Shown here piece by piece: positions 22,874 to 34,290 of a stretch of DNA of 64,000 bases. The DNA is from Taxillus chinensis (taxonomy: Eukaryota > Streptophyta > Magnoliopsida > Santalales > Loranthaceae). Numbering within the stretch: position 1 is the stretch's first letter; every line of letters begins with the position of its first letter. Both the position numbers and the translations under genes were made by a program. The stretch covers positions 54,991,579 through 55,055,578 of the forward strand of contig CM042088.1 of NCBI GenBank assembly GCA_023512835.1. Reading direction: 5' to 3'. The notes beneath the pieces were generated by a model. That model saw nothing but the letters and a program-made list of their open reading frames with translations. It was not told the DNA's origin and did no database searches.

Positions 22874-25109
22874 CACCAAAAGACTAATAAATTACATATG
22901 GTTATAAACGGATGTCGGAAAGAGTTGGTGGTTTTAGTGTTGTCTAAAGTGTTAACCGTGTCTTTGTGTGGTAGCCAATTTTGGGCGCCCGTGTGTGAGG
23001 AAAGTAATAAATGTTACTGTGTTACCCCTAATACTCGGCGTAGGTGAGATTACGTCTAGGTAGTGTGTGACCTGCTTTGGCAACCTTGAGTAATAGAAAT
23101 GTGTTTTCATGTGAGTAGAGGTTTCGTAGATGTGTTACCTAAGAACCTTTCCAAGTGTCAAGGTTGAGGGAGGAAGTTGCCACTAGTATAACCCACTCCG
23201 TAGGTCATTGAGATCTAAATTGATTGGCGAGAGTGGTATGTGGTTTTAAGGTTCTTATGGGTGTCCTGTGGAGGTGGTCGCAAATTCTTGGGTGGCCAAA
23301 TATTGACCACGTGTCATGCTGGTGGTGTGTGAAAGACCTTGGGTAATGTTCATAGGGTATGTGGTGAAATGGGTTTGCATATGTATACAAATGTGATGAG
23401 TTCCGGAACTAGGTTATGAGTGAGTTTATAGGATCGTGCCCAGTGAACCCAATCGGTGCAAGCGGCAAGCGAGTGAGATTGGGCAGGCCTTGTTTGGGTT
23501 TTTCCTCATAATTTGGAGACATCTTCCGAGGGGTTGAGGATGTACTCCTGGTGGTAGGACTATTCCGTTAATCCATGTCGTGTGGGTAATAGGCTTAAAA
23601 GAGGCGAGGAGGTGGGGGCTAGTATGTCCTCTCTTACATGTGTTCTACACGTAGTTTATTTCGTGTGTTGTGGTTGTTTTGTTTTGTTGTGTGTGTTGCA
23701 TATGTGTTAAAGGGGTATAGCAAAGTTCTTATGTGTGGGTCTCGTGGCGGACATATGCGAGAGGAGTAGGAGGTGATGCATGCGCATATTATGTGCGGTG
23801 TGGGATGAAGAGGGGTGTTATGTGTAGTGTTGATGCTATTCCTTGTCACGTGTGATGGCATGCTAAGTTAACGTGTGAAAGTATTGATGAGTTGTGATTC
23901 GCTGAATGGAGTCGGGTGTGAGTTTTGCTTGTAAGGGGTATTAGTCTTACTCCTTTGGGGGAGATTTGTGTCCTGCGGCTATTATGGGGTCTTCATGCTA
24001 CATAGGTTCTTCTTGAAAGTCTTTCGTGTGCGTTTTTCCTTGTAAGTGAGATGGTCCACGCCATCAAGGTGTTGGTGTGTTTGGGAGCTACGTGATCGTC
24101 CCGAATCGGGAGTTCGCATGACTTGTTTCCCGTGTCTACCCGGAGGAATTGTAGTGACCACATTAAACCGGGTTAGAGCCTGAGTATTTCTTGGTCCATT
24201 TGAGTGTTTTGTTGGCGTTGTTGTCATGTTGCAGGTAGGAGAGTTTTCCATGGTGGAGAGAGCTATGTTGTTGGTACCTCCCCATCGTCAAAGGATTCCT
24301 ATCACATGGAGGCGTTATCACCGGGGTTGTAACATAAGCCTCGGTTAGGGAAGGTTGTGTGGGACCTTGGTGGATCCCTATTTGACCGTAGTCGAGAGAG
24401 GTGTTACTTGTGTGGCATTCTGGTTCATGGGATTCTTTAGTAGATTCTCAACGTTGGTGACTGGTGTTAACCCGATAGTAGTTTTTGGTCTTGCCGTGGT
24501 TGTGTCTGGTATCGAATTTGTCATCCCTTGGACTCCATTGGGCGTCATGTTGATCGGAACCGAATGGAAACTTCATCCTAGTATAGCTGTGTCCTGGATT
24601 GTAAGTTGTGGAGAGCCATCATTGGTGTTGGTTAGGTTTTACCGTGGCTTGCTAGCGGATGTATTCTTCGAATCCCTAAGCCTGTTCTGCGTTAGCATGA
24701 GGGGCCTCACTGTGAAGCTAGTGTCGTTGTGGTGACATCCCTATGTAGGACTGCGATTGTGGTCTACATCCGGGGTGTGGCCGCATGGTAAATTGTTGGT
24801 GTCCGTTGCATCCAATCTTGGTGGCGGGTTACTTGTTGGGGTACCTTTAATTGGGGAGTGTTGGTTCTATTGTGACGCGCGTAGGCCGATGGTGTTGGCC
24901 TTGTTTGGTTGTTGGGATCTTAGCGAATTTGTGGGATGTTTCTCGACCTCACTGTTGTCCGACTTGCTCACTTGAGTTGTTGTCTGCGCGCTACTTAACT
25001 ACACTCTAGTTCTTGATATGCTCATGAGTGTTACGCTAGTGTTGGCTTTAATATCGTTAATGCATTATGTATTGCTTTGATCTCATTGTGGTGTTTGCAA
25101 TTTGGTTTC

Positions 25110-25774
25110 TCTTTTCGAGGACGAAAAGTCCAAAGGTGGGAAGGTTGTGAGGGAATTTCCAACGGATGCGTTTGTATGGTGTTGGTGAATGGGCGGTGGA
25201 ACGTTCAATGTGCGGTAGTGTTTGTCTTGTGAGTTGATCTGTGACCGTCGTGCCATGTAATTACTTGCGACACGTGTTATGTGTGTTTTTGTGTGATATC
25301 TTCGGTCACAAGTATGTGGATGGTTGTGGGCAAGGTGCATCGGCTTGTGCGTTATGGAAGGTGTGTTGTCTTTTCGAGGATGGCACGTCCTGCGAAGAAG
25401 ACATGGGAACGTGCGTCCGTGGTGTGTGAGTGAAGGCACCTGAGTTGTTCGAGGACGAACAATCTTAAGGGTGGAGGGGTGGTCTGTCGGCTGGTGTATT
25501 TGTATTTCCTTTCAACTTTTGACTTTTATTTATATTGAATGTGTTAATGAAATGTGCTTGTGATGGGTATTTGTGACATGTGGATGTGTTTCCATAGATT
25601 GTGATGCATGTGGTTATGGATGTAGTGGCACTATGTTATGTGTTATTGTGTACAATGTGCGGTGTATGACCTATTTGGGTGTTGTGACTTGCCGTGTGGC
25701 AAATGGGTAGCTTGTGTTTATTTTCCTCGTATGTCATTTCTTTTCGAGGACGAAAAGTCTTAAGGGGGAGAGGA
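25110..25774 (+). repeat. Repeated polypurine-tract module at 3' end of LARD interior
   Basis: The block TTCGAGGACGAAAAGTCC plus a purine tract appears at 25112, in variant form at 25371 (TTCGAGGATGGCACGTCC) and 25449 (TTCGAGGACGAACAATCTTA), and again at 25742 just before the 3' LTR, where it is followed by AAGGGGGAGAGGA. Only the last copy is adjacent to an LTR and should prime plus-strand synthesis. The Tekay element carries the same module twice. Confidence 0.8.
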
Positions 25775-26338
25775 TGTAAGGACCCGTACCTTGAGTTAGT
25801 CACGCTTTGCCTTCCGAGTAGTTTTTCTAGATTTTGACCTAGTGAATGGGCTCAAATGAATTCACGTGCAAAAGGAAAGATGCTTAGAATGATGTCCTCT
25901 ATCTACCACAAGGTTTCAGGCCAAACAGATGTGTATGTGAGGTGCACGTGAAATGGGTCCAATTCACGTGCAAGTGTGGTTGTCTTCTAAATGATGCAAG
26001 GAGGCTAGGGGTGAAGTTTGAGAGCATTTGGAGTGCATATGGAGTTGCACGTGAATTGGGGAATTCACGTTCAAATTGGCGTGCAACCATATTTTTGCAT
26101 GGTTCCCTTGGTTTTGACATTCTAATGAACTTTCTCCAAAGGACCATGTTGAAATTCTGAGTATTTTGGCCTATATGGGTGCGGCAAGGTGCTAACTTGT
26201 GTAATCAAAACTACGTCGTTTTGATGCTTTGGGTTTCACTTAATCAAAACTACGTCGTTTTGATGTTGTGTTGTCTATATAAGGAGGAGAAGCCCCTCTG
26301 TTTTAGGGTTAGGGGTTTGTTGCTCCACCAGCCGTCGC

Positions 26339-26375
<37 letters not shown>

Positions 26376-27428
26376 GGGAAGGAGAGCTTCGGTGGTCCCG
26401 GAGCATCTTGCGTGGGTGGTCGGAGTCTTGCGTGGAAGCGGGAGCAGGAGAACACACAAGGTAGGGGTTTTGTTCTTCCTAAATCCTCCTCTGTCCTAGG
26501 GTTCTAAGGCGGATTATTGAGTTAAACCTGTTTATATATATATATAATCCATATAGGTGTGATCTCCTATATGGATGTTGGCCTTCAATGGCGATTTTGG
26601 TGTGTTTCCGGGTTCGTGTGATGCATGAAAAGTGTTCGATAAAATGCCGTGTGACATGTCTGCTACATGTTTGAGAAAATGCCTGTGCGGCCGGGTTTAT
26701 GAGTCCGTGAATTTATGCACACCAATTGTTTGGGTTTATACCTGTGAGGCTTTGCATGCTAAGTGTCGATGTTATGTCTGTGTGACTAAGTGTGGCTATG
26801 TGTCTTTGCGTTCTTGGAACCCGGTGGTCGTGGAAGCCCGGGATCTGTTCTGGAACCCGGTGGCCGTGGAAGGCCGGGATCTTCTTGGAACCCGGTGGTG
26901 TGGAAGTGTTTATGTCTTGAACCCGGTGGTGTATGATTGTGTTTATGTCGCTATAACCGTAATTTATCTCTGTAATTATATCTGGTGGAATAATTATATC
27001 ACAACACAAGCACTTGTACACAAGGCATGTAGATATTAGGTGCATGGGATGGGTTGGGGAGACATGATCCCTACTGAGCCGTGGTTGCTCACCTCTCCTA
27101 CCATGTTGTTTTCTTTACAGGAACCTACGGGCGTTAGGTGGGAACACCAAGGGGGAAGTCCTGCTTGTTGGCTTGCTTATTATTATTCGAGTTATAATGT
27201 TTTTTCTTTATGAAAGCTTTGTAACCCCAGTGGGGAGATTGTAATGTGGAGTTCAATGTAATAAGAGTATGTTTCGGACGTATTTGCTATGTTTGGACTC
27301 AATAAATATAAGATTGTTCTCTTAATATAAAGTGTGAGTTATATGTTGTATTCTAACCCCTCTATCCAACTTGGGTAAAGGGAGGGTCACGTTCCGGTCT
27401 CCTCGGGCTGGAAATCTGGGGCGTGACA
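25775..27428 (+). repeat. 3' LTR of the LARD-like element
   Basis: 1654 bp, TGTAAGG...GTGACA, partner of 19342..21103. Followed by the AAGAT duplication. Confidence 0.92.
26811..26935. repeat. Minisatellite in 3' LTR (shorter allele)
   Basis: GTTCTTGGAACCCGGTGG-type units, about three full units with internal deletions plus a partial one, compared with five in the 5' LTR. Confidence 0.85.
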
Positions 27429-27433
27429 AAGAT

Positions 27434-27779
27434 TTTGGGGAGAAAAAGCAAAACAAAAAAAACACTAAATAAGATATCAACATCTTATAATATAATTTGA
27501 AACACGCTAGTTGAAATTTACATGGGCAATTAATTCCAATGCCTGTTTCAAAACAGTCTCCTCAGACCCCTTCTCGTTTGCTTCGAATAAAACACAACAT
27601 TTCTCACCATCATAAACTGAAGAAAAACAAGGCACTAGGCCCTTTCCAAGCAACTTAACAGAGAAGTTAAACCCAACTATGCTGAGTATCAAATAAATTA
27701 AAATGCACTATCCTTGGGCATTGAAGTTGTCTCTGGCAATGGAAGTGAATTTTTTTCCCGAAAGCCCTAGGCTTTGCAT
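27434..27779. other. Unassigned sequence right of the LARD-like element
   Basis: On the minus strand, 27507..27680 reads FSVKLLGKGLVPCFSSVYD and CCVLFEANEKGSEETVLKQ to a stop, and is preceded by an acceptor-like TTTATTTGATACTCAG. It could be a terminal exon of a lost gene, but I recognise no family. Confidence 0.3.
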
Positions 27780-27953
27780 GCCCCATAGTCCACAACACCT
27801 CAACGGCCTGAATTGAAAATTTTGAAATATTAGATAGAAATTTTGTTTCCATGATGTAATATGAGTAGGAGAATTCATCTTACTAGTGTTTTGCTGGAAG
27901 GGATGGAAACAAGTTTCTGCAGGGCTTCTTTCGAGTCTCTACTGGGGCAGCCA
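27780..27953 (-). pseudogene. Fragment resembling the C-terminus of DUF1517 / FLAP1-like chloroplast protein
   Basis: Two adjacent minus-strand exons can be read. 27884..27953 (acceptor CAATTATAG, donor GTAAGATG) encodes DSKEALQKLVSIPSSKTL. The next begins at 27807 after CAATTCAG and, in phase, encodes AVEVLWTMG. The joined motif DxKEALQKL.SIPSSK.LAVEVLWT matches my memory of the conserved C-terminal segment of plant DUF1517 proteins (FLUCTUATING-LIGHT-ACCLIMATION PROTEIN 1 family). After VEVLWT the expected PQ..E..L ending is absent, and no upstream exons were found, so this is a relic or a captured fragment. It lies between the LARD element and the Harbinger transposase on the same strand as the latter. 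Confidence 0.5.
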
Positions 27954-28689
27954 CTATAATTGTTATATGAAAATGGACAATTTCTTATTAATAAACTGTG
28001 AGAGGAAGAGATGAATACATAACATGGAAGAGCATCTGAGGTCACACCAGTTTTAGGCTGTCATTGTCGTGTGATGAACCCACAGAAATTAAGTGTTAAA
28101 GGTGTTTCCTTAACTTGGCAGGATGAACAATTTCCTTAGGTGTTGAAGGAGTAGTTTTCATATGTCTATTTCTACACTGTATTTTGTTATTTCAGCATTC
28201 CTTGCTTCTAGAAATCTTGCCACTCTTGATGTATCACTGTTTAATTCAATTGGAGGTTCTGTTAATGCCTTGACACACATCACTATTGCCTATTTTGTAC
28301 TACTATCCTTTGTCTGAACATTAGAGTCAATTCTTGTCTGTTCCATACTTTTATCGGTTGTCTCAACATTAGGACACACAATTGAGCAAGTCTCCAGCAA
28401 AGTCTTGTGAATAACAGCCTCTTAAACACCCTTAGTAAAATCAGGCCTGTTAGTTGATTCAACTACTTGCTTTTCCCTCTGCCAATGCCTTAATATTAGC
28501 ATTACCGCTTGCCTCTTCCACACTATTAACCTTTACCTTAGCAAAATATTGCAAAGAAATACATAATCCAAAGTTATACATAGCCAGAAAATACAAAATT
28601 GAAACAGTAATTAAGAACTAGAACTTCCTTTATACTAGATCCACATCATTTCAGTTATTTCCTTACGAAGTGTTCCCATGGCTGCAACT

Positions 28690-30220
28690 GCTTCTGGCCT
28701 CAAAGCATGTATAACTCGAGCACAACGCTGACGTGCAAGGCCTTCAGTACTCATCTGAACGTGCAAATGTCTGTATAAAATTGTGAACAATACAACATGC
28801 TGTCACAATCATGCGCTGGCGAGCGTTAGACTACCTTGGAATGTGTCAAAATTGGGAAGCATGCTTTCAAAACTCTAAATGATCTTTTAATCCATCCATA
28901 GTGTTGAATGTCTGTAGTTAAATAATTCTGATTTATTTTTGAGAAGATGGGCTCTACCTCTATACTCTTAAGCATGATACTTTACTAATTTATGTGGTGA
29001 AAAAATGTACCTCCCATTGGGTATCTACTATCAACAAGATAATAACATCTTACAAGTTGAAATATGACATTTATCAAACAAATATTCATAAAGTAAAATT
29101 AATGCAATGTTTGGACGAAAGTTATTTAAAAAAAGTAAATAATAACCTTTTGGAGGCCATGAGAACATATGTTTGTCACTAGTGATGGCCTTCTCAAAAA
29201 CTCTTGAGTCATTAGCACTACCCTCCCATCCAAAATAGACAAAGGTAAATTTCATATCAAAATCACAAGCACATATGACATTTTGAGTAATCACACGTTT
29301 TCTCCCTCAACAAGAGTTTGCCCTTTCAGTTGGAGCACAAGCACTGACATGTGTGCCATCAATAGCTCTTACACATTTCTATTACATATGATTATATTAG
29401 TATTCTATACCTCATAAATACAAAATATAGTTAAAAAATTCTTTAATAGTTTAATGAAAACCATTTAAATGTAATATGTAATAACATTAACATTGTACGT
29501 AGTTGTTTGCATGTATAAATGTAATACTTTAAAGATTTATACCTTGAACCATGGGTAGTATTTCCCATTGTATAAAAGGACAAAGGTAGTCCACTACATC
29601 TTGGATCTGGCTTTATCAGAATCATCCCTAATCGGTGGATTGCTCGTAGTACATGTTGAAAGCGGCATTGAGCAGTTTCAATAGAATGCTGGAAGCGATT
29701 AGAAACCACCCTCATGCGAGTATTGTGACCTATAATGTAAAAAAGCATTGCCACTGATTCTTATACTTGAAACAATGCCTTGGTTCTCCTTTAAAAACCA
29801 AAGCCTTTTTAACTCATTGCATAGGTGTCGAAAGACATCAATATCCATACAAAACATTTTATAACAAACCCCCAAATGTCTGTTGAGTAACTCCATAATA
29901 TAAGCATCTCTTGACAGTTTACTTGTACACATTGGCTTTTTATTGTAATATTTATTCACATGTTCAACTGAATTTTTAATATAAGTTTCAATGACATTGT
30001 ACATTTCATCACTAACATCACTACTAGTTTTAGAATCTTCATCACACTTTTCATTTTCATCATCCTCATTAGACGCATCGTCATACATTTCATCAATAAA
30101 ATGATTGTCGGACTTATCATATGATTCTTCACCCATATCATCTTCTAATATTTCACTCTCACTCTCGGACCAATGTGAGTCAGAATCACTATAACTAAAG
30201 TCACTTTCATAATCCAACAT
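28690..30220 (-). pseudogene. PIF/Harbinger transposase (HARBI1-like), decayed
   Basis: Minus strand. 29699..30220 opens with an acidic, serine-rich N-terminus, then LSRDAYIMELLNRHLGVCYK and FRHLCNELK, the HTH-like region. A frameshift leads to VAMLFYIIGHNTRMRVVSNR and FQHSIETAQCRFQHVLRAI, classic Harbinger landmarks, up to NTTHGSR with a GT donor. The next exon (about 29150..29390) has RAIDGTHVSACAPTERANSC (first catalytic D), a stop, then VITQNVICACDFDMKFTFVY and FGWEGSANDSRVFEKAI (second D). The C-terminal zone at 28700..28890 reads KRSFRVLKACFPIL and RQRMIVTACCIVHNFI-like sequence, where the third acidic residue belongs. Stops and frameshifts make it inactive. Confidence 0.85.
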
Positions 30221-31640
30221 TTGATAATGTTCCTGTCAAAACATTTCAAAATAGTAATACATGTGCATCTTCGTAGGCAACATTATAAGAAATAACAAGT
30301 ACACGCATATATCTTAATTGCATATGCTGAAACCACAACAAACAAGAGTTCAACTACATAATAGCAAATCACAATGATAAAAGCCTCAATAACACTCAAA
30401 AAACTGCTTATGATTGTAGTAGATAGGATTAAAAGTAGTATAGTTTATAATAGTTCAAATACAGCCTATTCACATAGTTTCGATCCTATGTTAATAGGCA
30501 TGGATTCAAAATCTATTACATGAGAGCAAAAGGCACAACTAACCCAATGATTAGAGTGATCATCCTCTCTTAAAATCATTAAAAGATTTTTTTTAATCAA
30601 TGGAAACTGCAAAACAAAAGTTTCCTGTTTTTAATATAAACTTTTTTAAGCATCACATTTCTTATCAGAAACCAATAAAAATTGTTTTCTTATCACATTA
30701 TTTAAGATTCAGACCGCTCAACAAAACAATGAGAACAAATTATAGGCAGTAACTTTAACTTTTTTTTTTTTTTGAGAATCCACTTTAAAGATGTGGGTAG
30801 TTAGCTGTGCTGATATGCTTTAGCACTAATAATGCATTTGATATTTTTCACATTTGCATGGAAAAACCAGCAAAACTAGGGAAAATAAATTTTTTATCAT
30901 ATATTTTCACATAATTGAGCAGAGGCCTAAGATACAAAGTTTGAATCCATCCAATTGACCTAGTGTACGTCTTTTAAACTATTGGTATTTAACTAAGCAC
31001 ACGCAATGAGGGAAAAACTAACAAAACCAGGGAAAAGCAGCAAAAAATGTTTGCTTTATCCCATTTTTATTTTCACATCTACACGGATTCAATTTTTGTA
31101 GGGAGAAACTAGCAAGCCGATCATGACAAACCTTATTATATACGGTGGAGGTGGAGATAGAGGAACCAATGAGCCGAAAGGTAGTTGGAGATGGGAGGCT
31201 TCACAAGGATTTGAAGGGGGTGAAGAAAGATCGTAGATCGCCCGACACTGGTGGAAAACCTAGATTTGAATGAGGCAGCTACATTCTGCCTCCCCTGTCA
31301 TGAACGTATGTAAAAGGTAAGGGAAGGAGAACCACTGCGGATGCTTCTTGATCGATAAATGAACTAAAACGCTATGGATAAATATCGGTGGATGAGAGGT
31401 CGAGGGAGATAGACACTCTGTGCGCGAACATGAAAAATATTAGAGGAAGACGATTTTTAATGAAAACACAACTTCGAAATAGCAACCAAAGAAAAAAACC
31501 ACGACCTAGTACAATATCTGATCCTGAACTTCACATTGAATATTTGTTTTGATGAAAACCGTATTCGATGACAATTTTTGAAAACACTTGAATATTTGTT
31601 TTTGAAAACTGAAAACAAAAATGCGGTGCCAAACATACCC
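30221..31640 (-). mobile_element. Right end of the PIF/Harbinger element with terminal inverted repeat
   Basis: Non-coding 5' region of the transposon. It ends at 31640 with ...GGTGCCAAACATACCC followed by TTA. On the minus strand the terminus reads GGGTATGTTTGGCACCGC, typical of plant Harbinger TIRs, and TTA is the usual 3-bp target duplication. The copia gag sequence resumes immediately after it. The opposite TIR was not found between 27434 and 28690, so the left end is lost or too diverged. Confidence 0.7.
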
Positions 31641-31877
31641 TTAACGATTCACATAGTTCCAATCTTCATCATAAATATTCACTCGTTTGGCTCCCAGTAC
31701 AATATTTGATCCTTCACAAAACAACAGATCCTGAACTTCACATTGCCACATGCCGAAGTTATTTGTACCGTCAAACTTTTCAATATCAAAGTTTGCATTT
31801 GACATTGAATTTCTTTTCCATGAACTACGAGTGGAGGTTGAAGGTTGCATGTCGCCTTCTTTCGGGTCGTTTATCAT
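31641..31877 (-). pseudogene. Ty1/copia gag N-terminus, cut by the Harbinger insertion
   Basis: Minus strand from ATG 31877: SNANFDIEKFDGTNNFGMWQ, CEVQDLLF and NIYDEDWNYVNR, the standard start of plant copia gag (F.IEKFDG.N.F..W...M.DLL). It lies about 930 bp inside the primer-binding site and LTR at 32809..33050, in the right order for a minus-strand copia. The remainder is missing beyond the Harbinger TIR. Confidence 0.75.
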
Positions 31878-32807
31878 GCTTTAGGACTCTTCAACTGAAA
31901 GCCTTAGAAACCAAATATTACTTGGTCCTAATCCAATCAAAAATAAACCCACCAGATACAAAATACAAATATTATTTTTTTTCTTACATGATGCTTTTTT
32001 TTTTTTTTTTTTTTTCAGGTCCCACCTTTTTTTTCAATTAAAACAAATAAGTCCAAGCCTCTCTTATTTCCCCACCTAATTTCACAGATTTGGCCATGCT
32101 CCCCTCTTTTTTTTTAAATCAACACTATTTTTTTCACTAACCAAGACCCTCCAACACTCAAAAACCCCTTTTCAAAGACCCCATTTTACGAATCTTGCCT
32201 CCTCTCCATGTCCTTTTTTTTAATATACTCCTTCCTTTATTTCACTCTTTCTTTTACCTTCCTCAAACACTGATTTTTACTCCACTTAATTTTTTTCAAC
32301 AAAAAAAGTAGAATAAAAAAGTACGAGAACAGACTCTTATGGACTTCTTTAGGTTGGCTTCTTCCAATGGCAACTAAGCGGGGCTGACAGGGGGTGGTGT
32401 TTGGTGAAGACAGAAGATGGTGCCAACACGTTTGAGGAGGGAGGTCCAATTGACGAATTACAAGTGAAGCTAAAGGTACTTCCTGGTGGCACACAATGAC
32501 CCAGGCTAGAATGAGCTCTTCTGATTGGCCCTTCTTCCCAACAACAGATAGATTTGGCGATGTGGAGATCGTGTCCAGTGGCAGAGATAGACAACGATAG
32601 TGGAAGGGGTCGTCCGGGAACGGCAAAAGTTACAAATTGTGGTGGCCTAATGCAGTGTCTTGGTCGAACGTACGGGTGGGCTGGTGTGGTGGCATGCGGT
32701 GAAGGAGCAGAAGGGTTGAGGTGGCTGCAACGGGCTTGTAGGACTTCGGGGCTACGACGTCTGACAACACAAAACTAGTTGGAGAGGGTGATATGTATGT
32801 AACACCA

Positions 32808-32821
32808 GACTCTGATATCAA
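32808..32821 (-). other. Primer-binding site of a minus-strand copia element
   Basis: Reverse complement reads TTGATATCAGAGTC, one mismatch from the tRNA-Met site TTGGTATCAGAG, directly before the LTR start at 32823. Confidence 0.7.
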
Positions 32822-32822
32822 T

Positions 32823-33050
32823 TGTTATGATCAATTTACACATAAACACACAAGAACACGCAAGATTTAACATGGTTCGCCCAATTATGCCTACATTTGC
32901 GAGAAGAATTGATTTTAGTATAATAAAGATGAGTTTCACAGATCTCATACCTCTTTTTGATTTTACACTGATTTTTTGCTCTATTTTTCCACACTATTAC
33001 AACAATTATGCCTTGCTATTTAACATAGAGAGAGCATGACAAAATACACA
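32823..33050 (-). repeat. Copia-type LTR, copy B (5' LTR of the minus-strand copia)
   Basis: Starts TGTTATGATCAATTTACACA next to the primer-binding site and aligns with copy A at 18603. It shares AAGATTTAACATGGTTCGCC and ATTATGCCTACATT. The outer end cannot be fixed; the LTR could extend to about 33240. Confidence 0.65.
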
Positions 33051-33727
33051 AAAGTACATTATTTGTGGTTGACAACTTTGACAAAACTACACTGGCAAAA
33101 GTCTTCACCATCAGAGTCTGAGGTTGGCTGCCTACTTGGGTGGACTGAAAACTAAAGAACCAAGCCAAGAATTCCACAACAATCTCTCCTCCTGTGATGC
33201 CACCCCTCCACCCCATGATGTAATGGCCCCACTATTGAGACCCTATCCCTGCTTCCTAATATAGTTTCTAAAAATTATTTTCAATTTGATAGAAAACAAT
33301 CTCCAATAAAAAAAATTGTATCCAATTTGCCATTAAAAATTTCAAATACAGTTTTTGAATATAAAAAACCAAATCATTGCTTGTTCAATAATCCAGAAAA
33401 CTCACTAAGCGATTAATGCACGATCGATCCCTACTAGTGATCCGAATCAAGTATTGGTTGATCCTTGCAAAAACAACCAATCATAGAATTGTCTCGATTG
33501 GGTCTATCATCCACAAACCATAAATTTACCAATCAAAACAAAACCACAACCAATGTTGATACTACTAATATGTATCAACCAAGTTGACAGTGAAATTAGA
33601 TGGGAGTTATTGTAATTGTATTAACTAATACCATGTTCTTTTCTTTGTAAATCTAATTGTACTTTCTAAAATTGTGAAAAGTGATACTTGTTTACATATT
33701 TTAAACTTTCAAGTGCTAATAAAAATA
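33051..33727. other. AT-rich intergenic DNA, nothing recognised
   Basis: No ORF or repeat of note between the copia LTR and the MITE. Confidence 0.5.
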
Positions 33728-34290
33728 AGGGTGTAAAACAAGCTGGCTCGGCTTGTCCCACTGTGGAGCAAGCTAGAAATGGCTAGGTCCAGTCTGGCCT
33801 GCTCGGGCCAATGGGCTGGCCAACAGATTTCTATTTTTTTACTTTTTTTAATTTAAAATTATTTAATATATAATTGAATAAGAGAAGGTAATAGTAGAGA
33901 ATTCTTTTAATATCTTGTAATATTTTTATTAATTTAATCTAGTTTAAATTTTATTTTACAATTACTCGTATATCGAGTAATGAATATGTCAATATTTTTA
34001 CCTAGGTAATATAAAAAAACTTTAATATATTATACGTAATCAAATATATGTCAACAAGTCTCTTCATATATTTTTAAAAACTATATTGTTTGCATAAAAT
34101 ATTTAATCTGAGTACTCAATTAAAGTTTCATAATATAATATATGCATTAAAATTTTAAAACATTTAAGATAAAAATAAAAATAAAAGGAGCCAGCAAGCT
34201 AGTTTGCATTTTCACGAAGTGAACTTAAATGGGCAATACGTGTAAGTCTGCATTTTAAATAGCCTGTAGGCCTGAGCGTTTTACAGCCCT
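33728..34290. repeat. hAT-like MITE upstream of the UNC-50 gene
   Basis: Left end AGGGTGTAAAAC and right end GTTTTACAGCCCT are inverted repeats (AGGG.TGTAAAAC). Sub-terminal CTGGCTCGGCTTG-type sequence at 33743 is answered by AAGCCGAGCCCAGC at 34339, just outside, so the true right edge may lie further on. No clear 8-bp duplication was seen. The interior is AT-rich and non-coding. Confidence 0.5.

Larger units (their letters stand above)
21104..25774 (+). other. Non-coding interior of the LARD-like element
   Basis: 4.67 kb without recognisable retroelement domains on either strand. Early leader sequence (AGTGGGCGGG, then GCCTGATCAAC near 21190) matches the leader of the Tekay-type element. 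It contains an (AAT)n run (22424..22449) and an (AT)n run (22815..22871). From 22900 onwards the sequence is G/T-rich and gives only short ORFs. Conserved non-coding interiors are typical of LARDs. Confidence 0.7.
19342..27428 (+). mobile_element. LARD-like non-autonomous LTR retrotransposon (gypsy-related)
   Basis: 8087-bp element bounded by LTRs 19342..21103 and 25775..27428, both TGTAAGG...GTGACA, with a perfect 5-bp target duplication AAGAT at 19337..19341 and 27429..27433. A primer-binding-site-like GGTATCGAGCATGGTC follows the 5' LTR. A polypurine tract AAGGGGGAGAGGA precedes the 3' LTR. The 4.67-kb interior has no protease, RT or integrase; only a 77-codon ORF stands out. Long LTRs with a long non-coding interior is the LARD pattern. 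LTR ends, leader and polypurine module resemble the Tekay-type element at 53301..63593, its probable source of enzymes. In the first 170 bp of each LTR about 3% of positions differ. Confidence 0.9.

Noticed and set aside
24355..24735. 126-codon ORF in the LARD interior
   Set aside because: No retroelement or host domain is visible, and the G/T-rich composition allows long chance frames.
18603..33050. Copies A and B as the two LTRs of a single copia element spanning 14 kb
   Set aside because: They are in the same orientation and copy B has a primer-binding site, but similarity stops without a shared outer boundary, no target duplication was found and no copia pol lies between. Kept as two related fragments.
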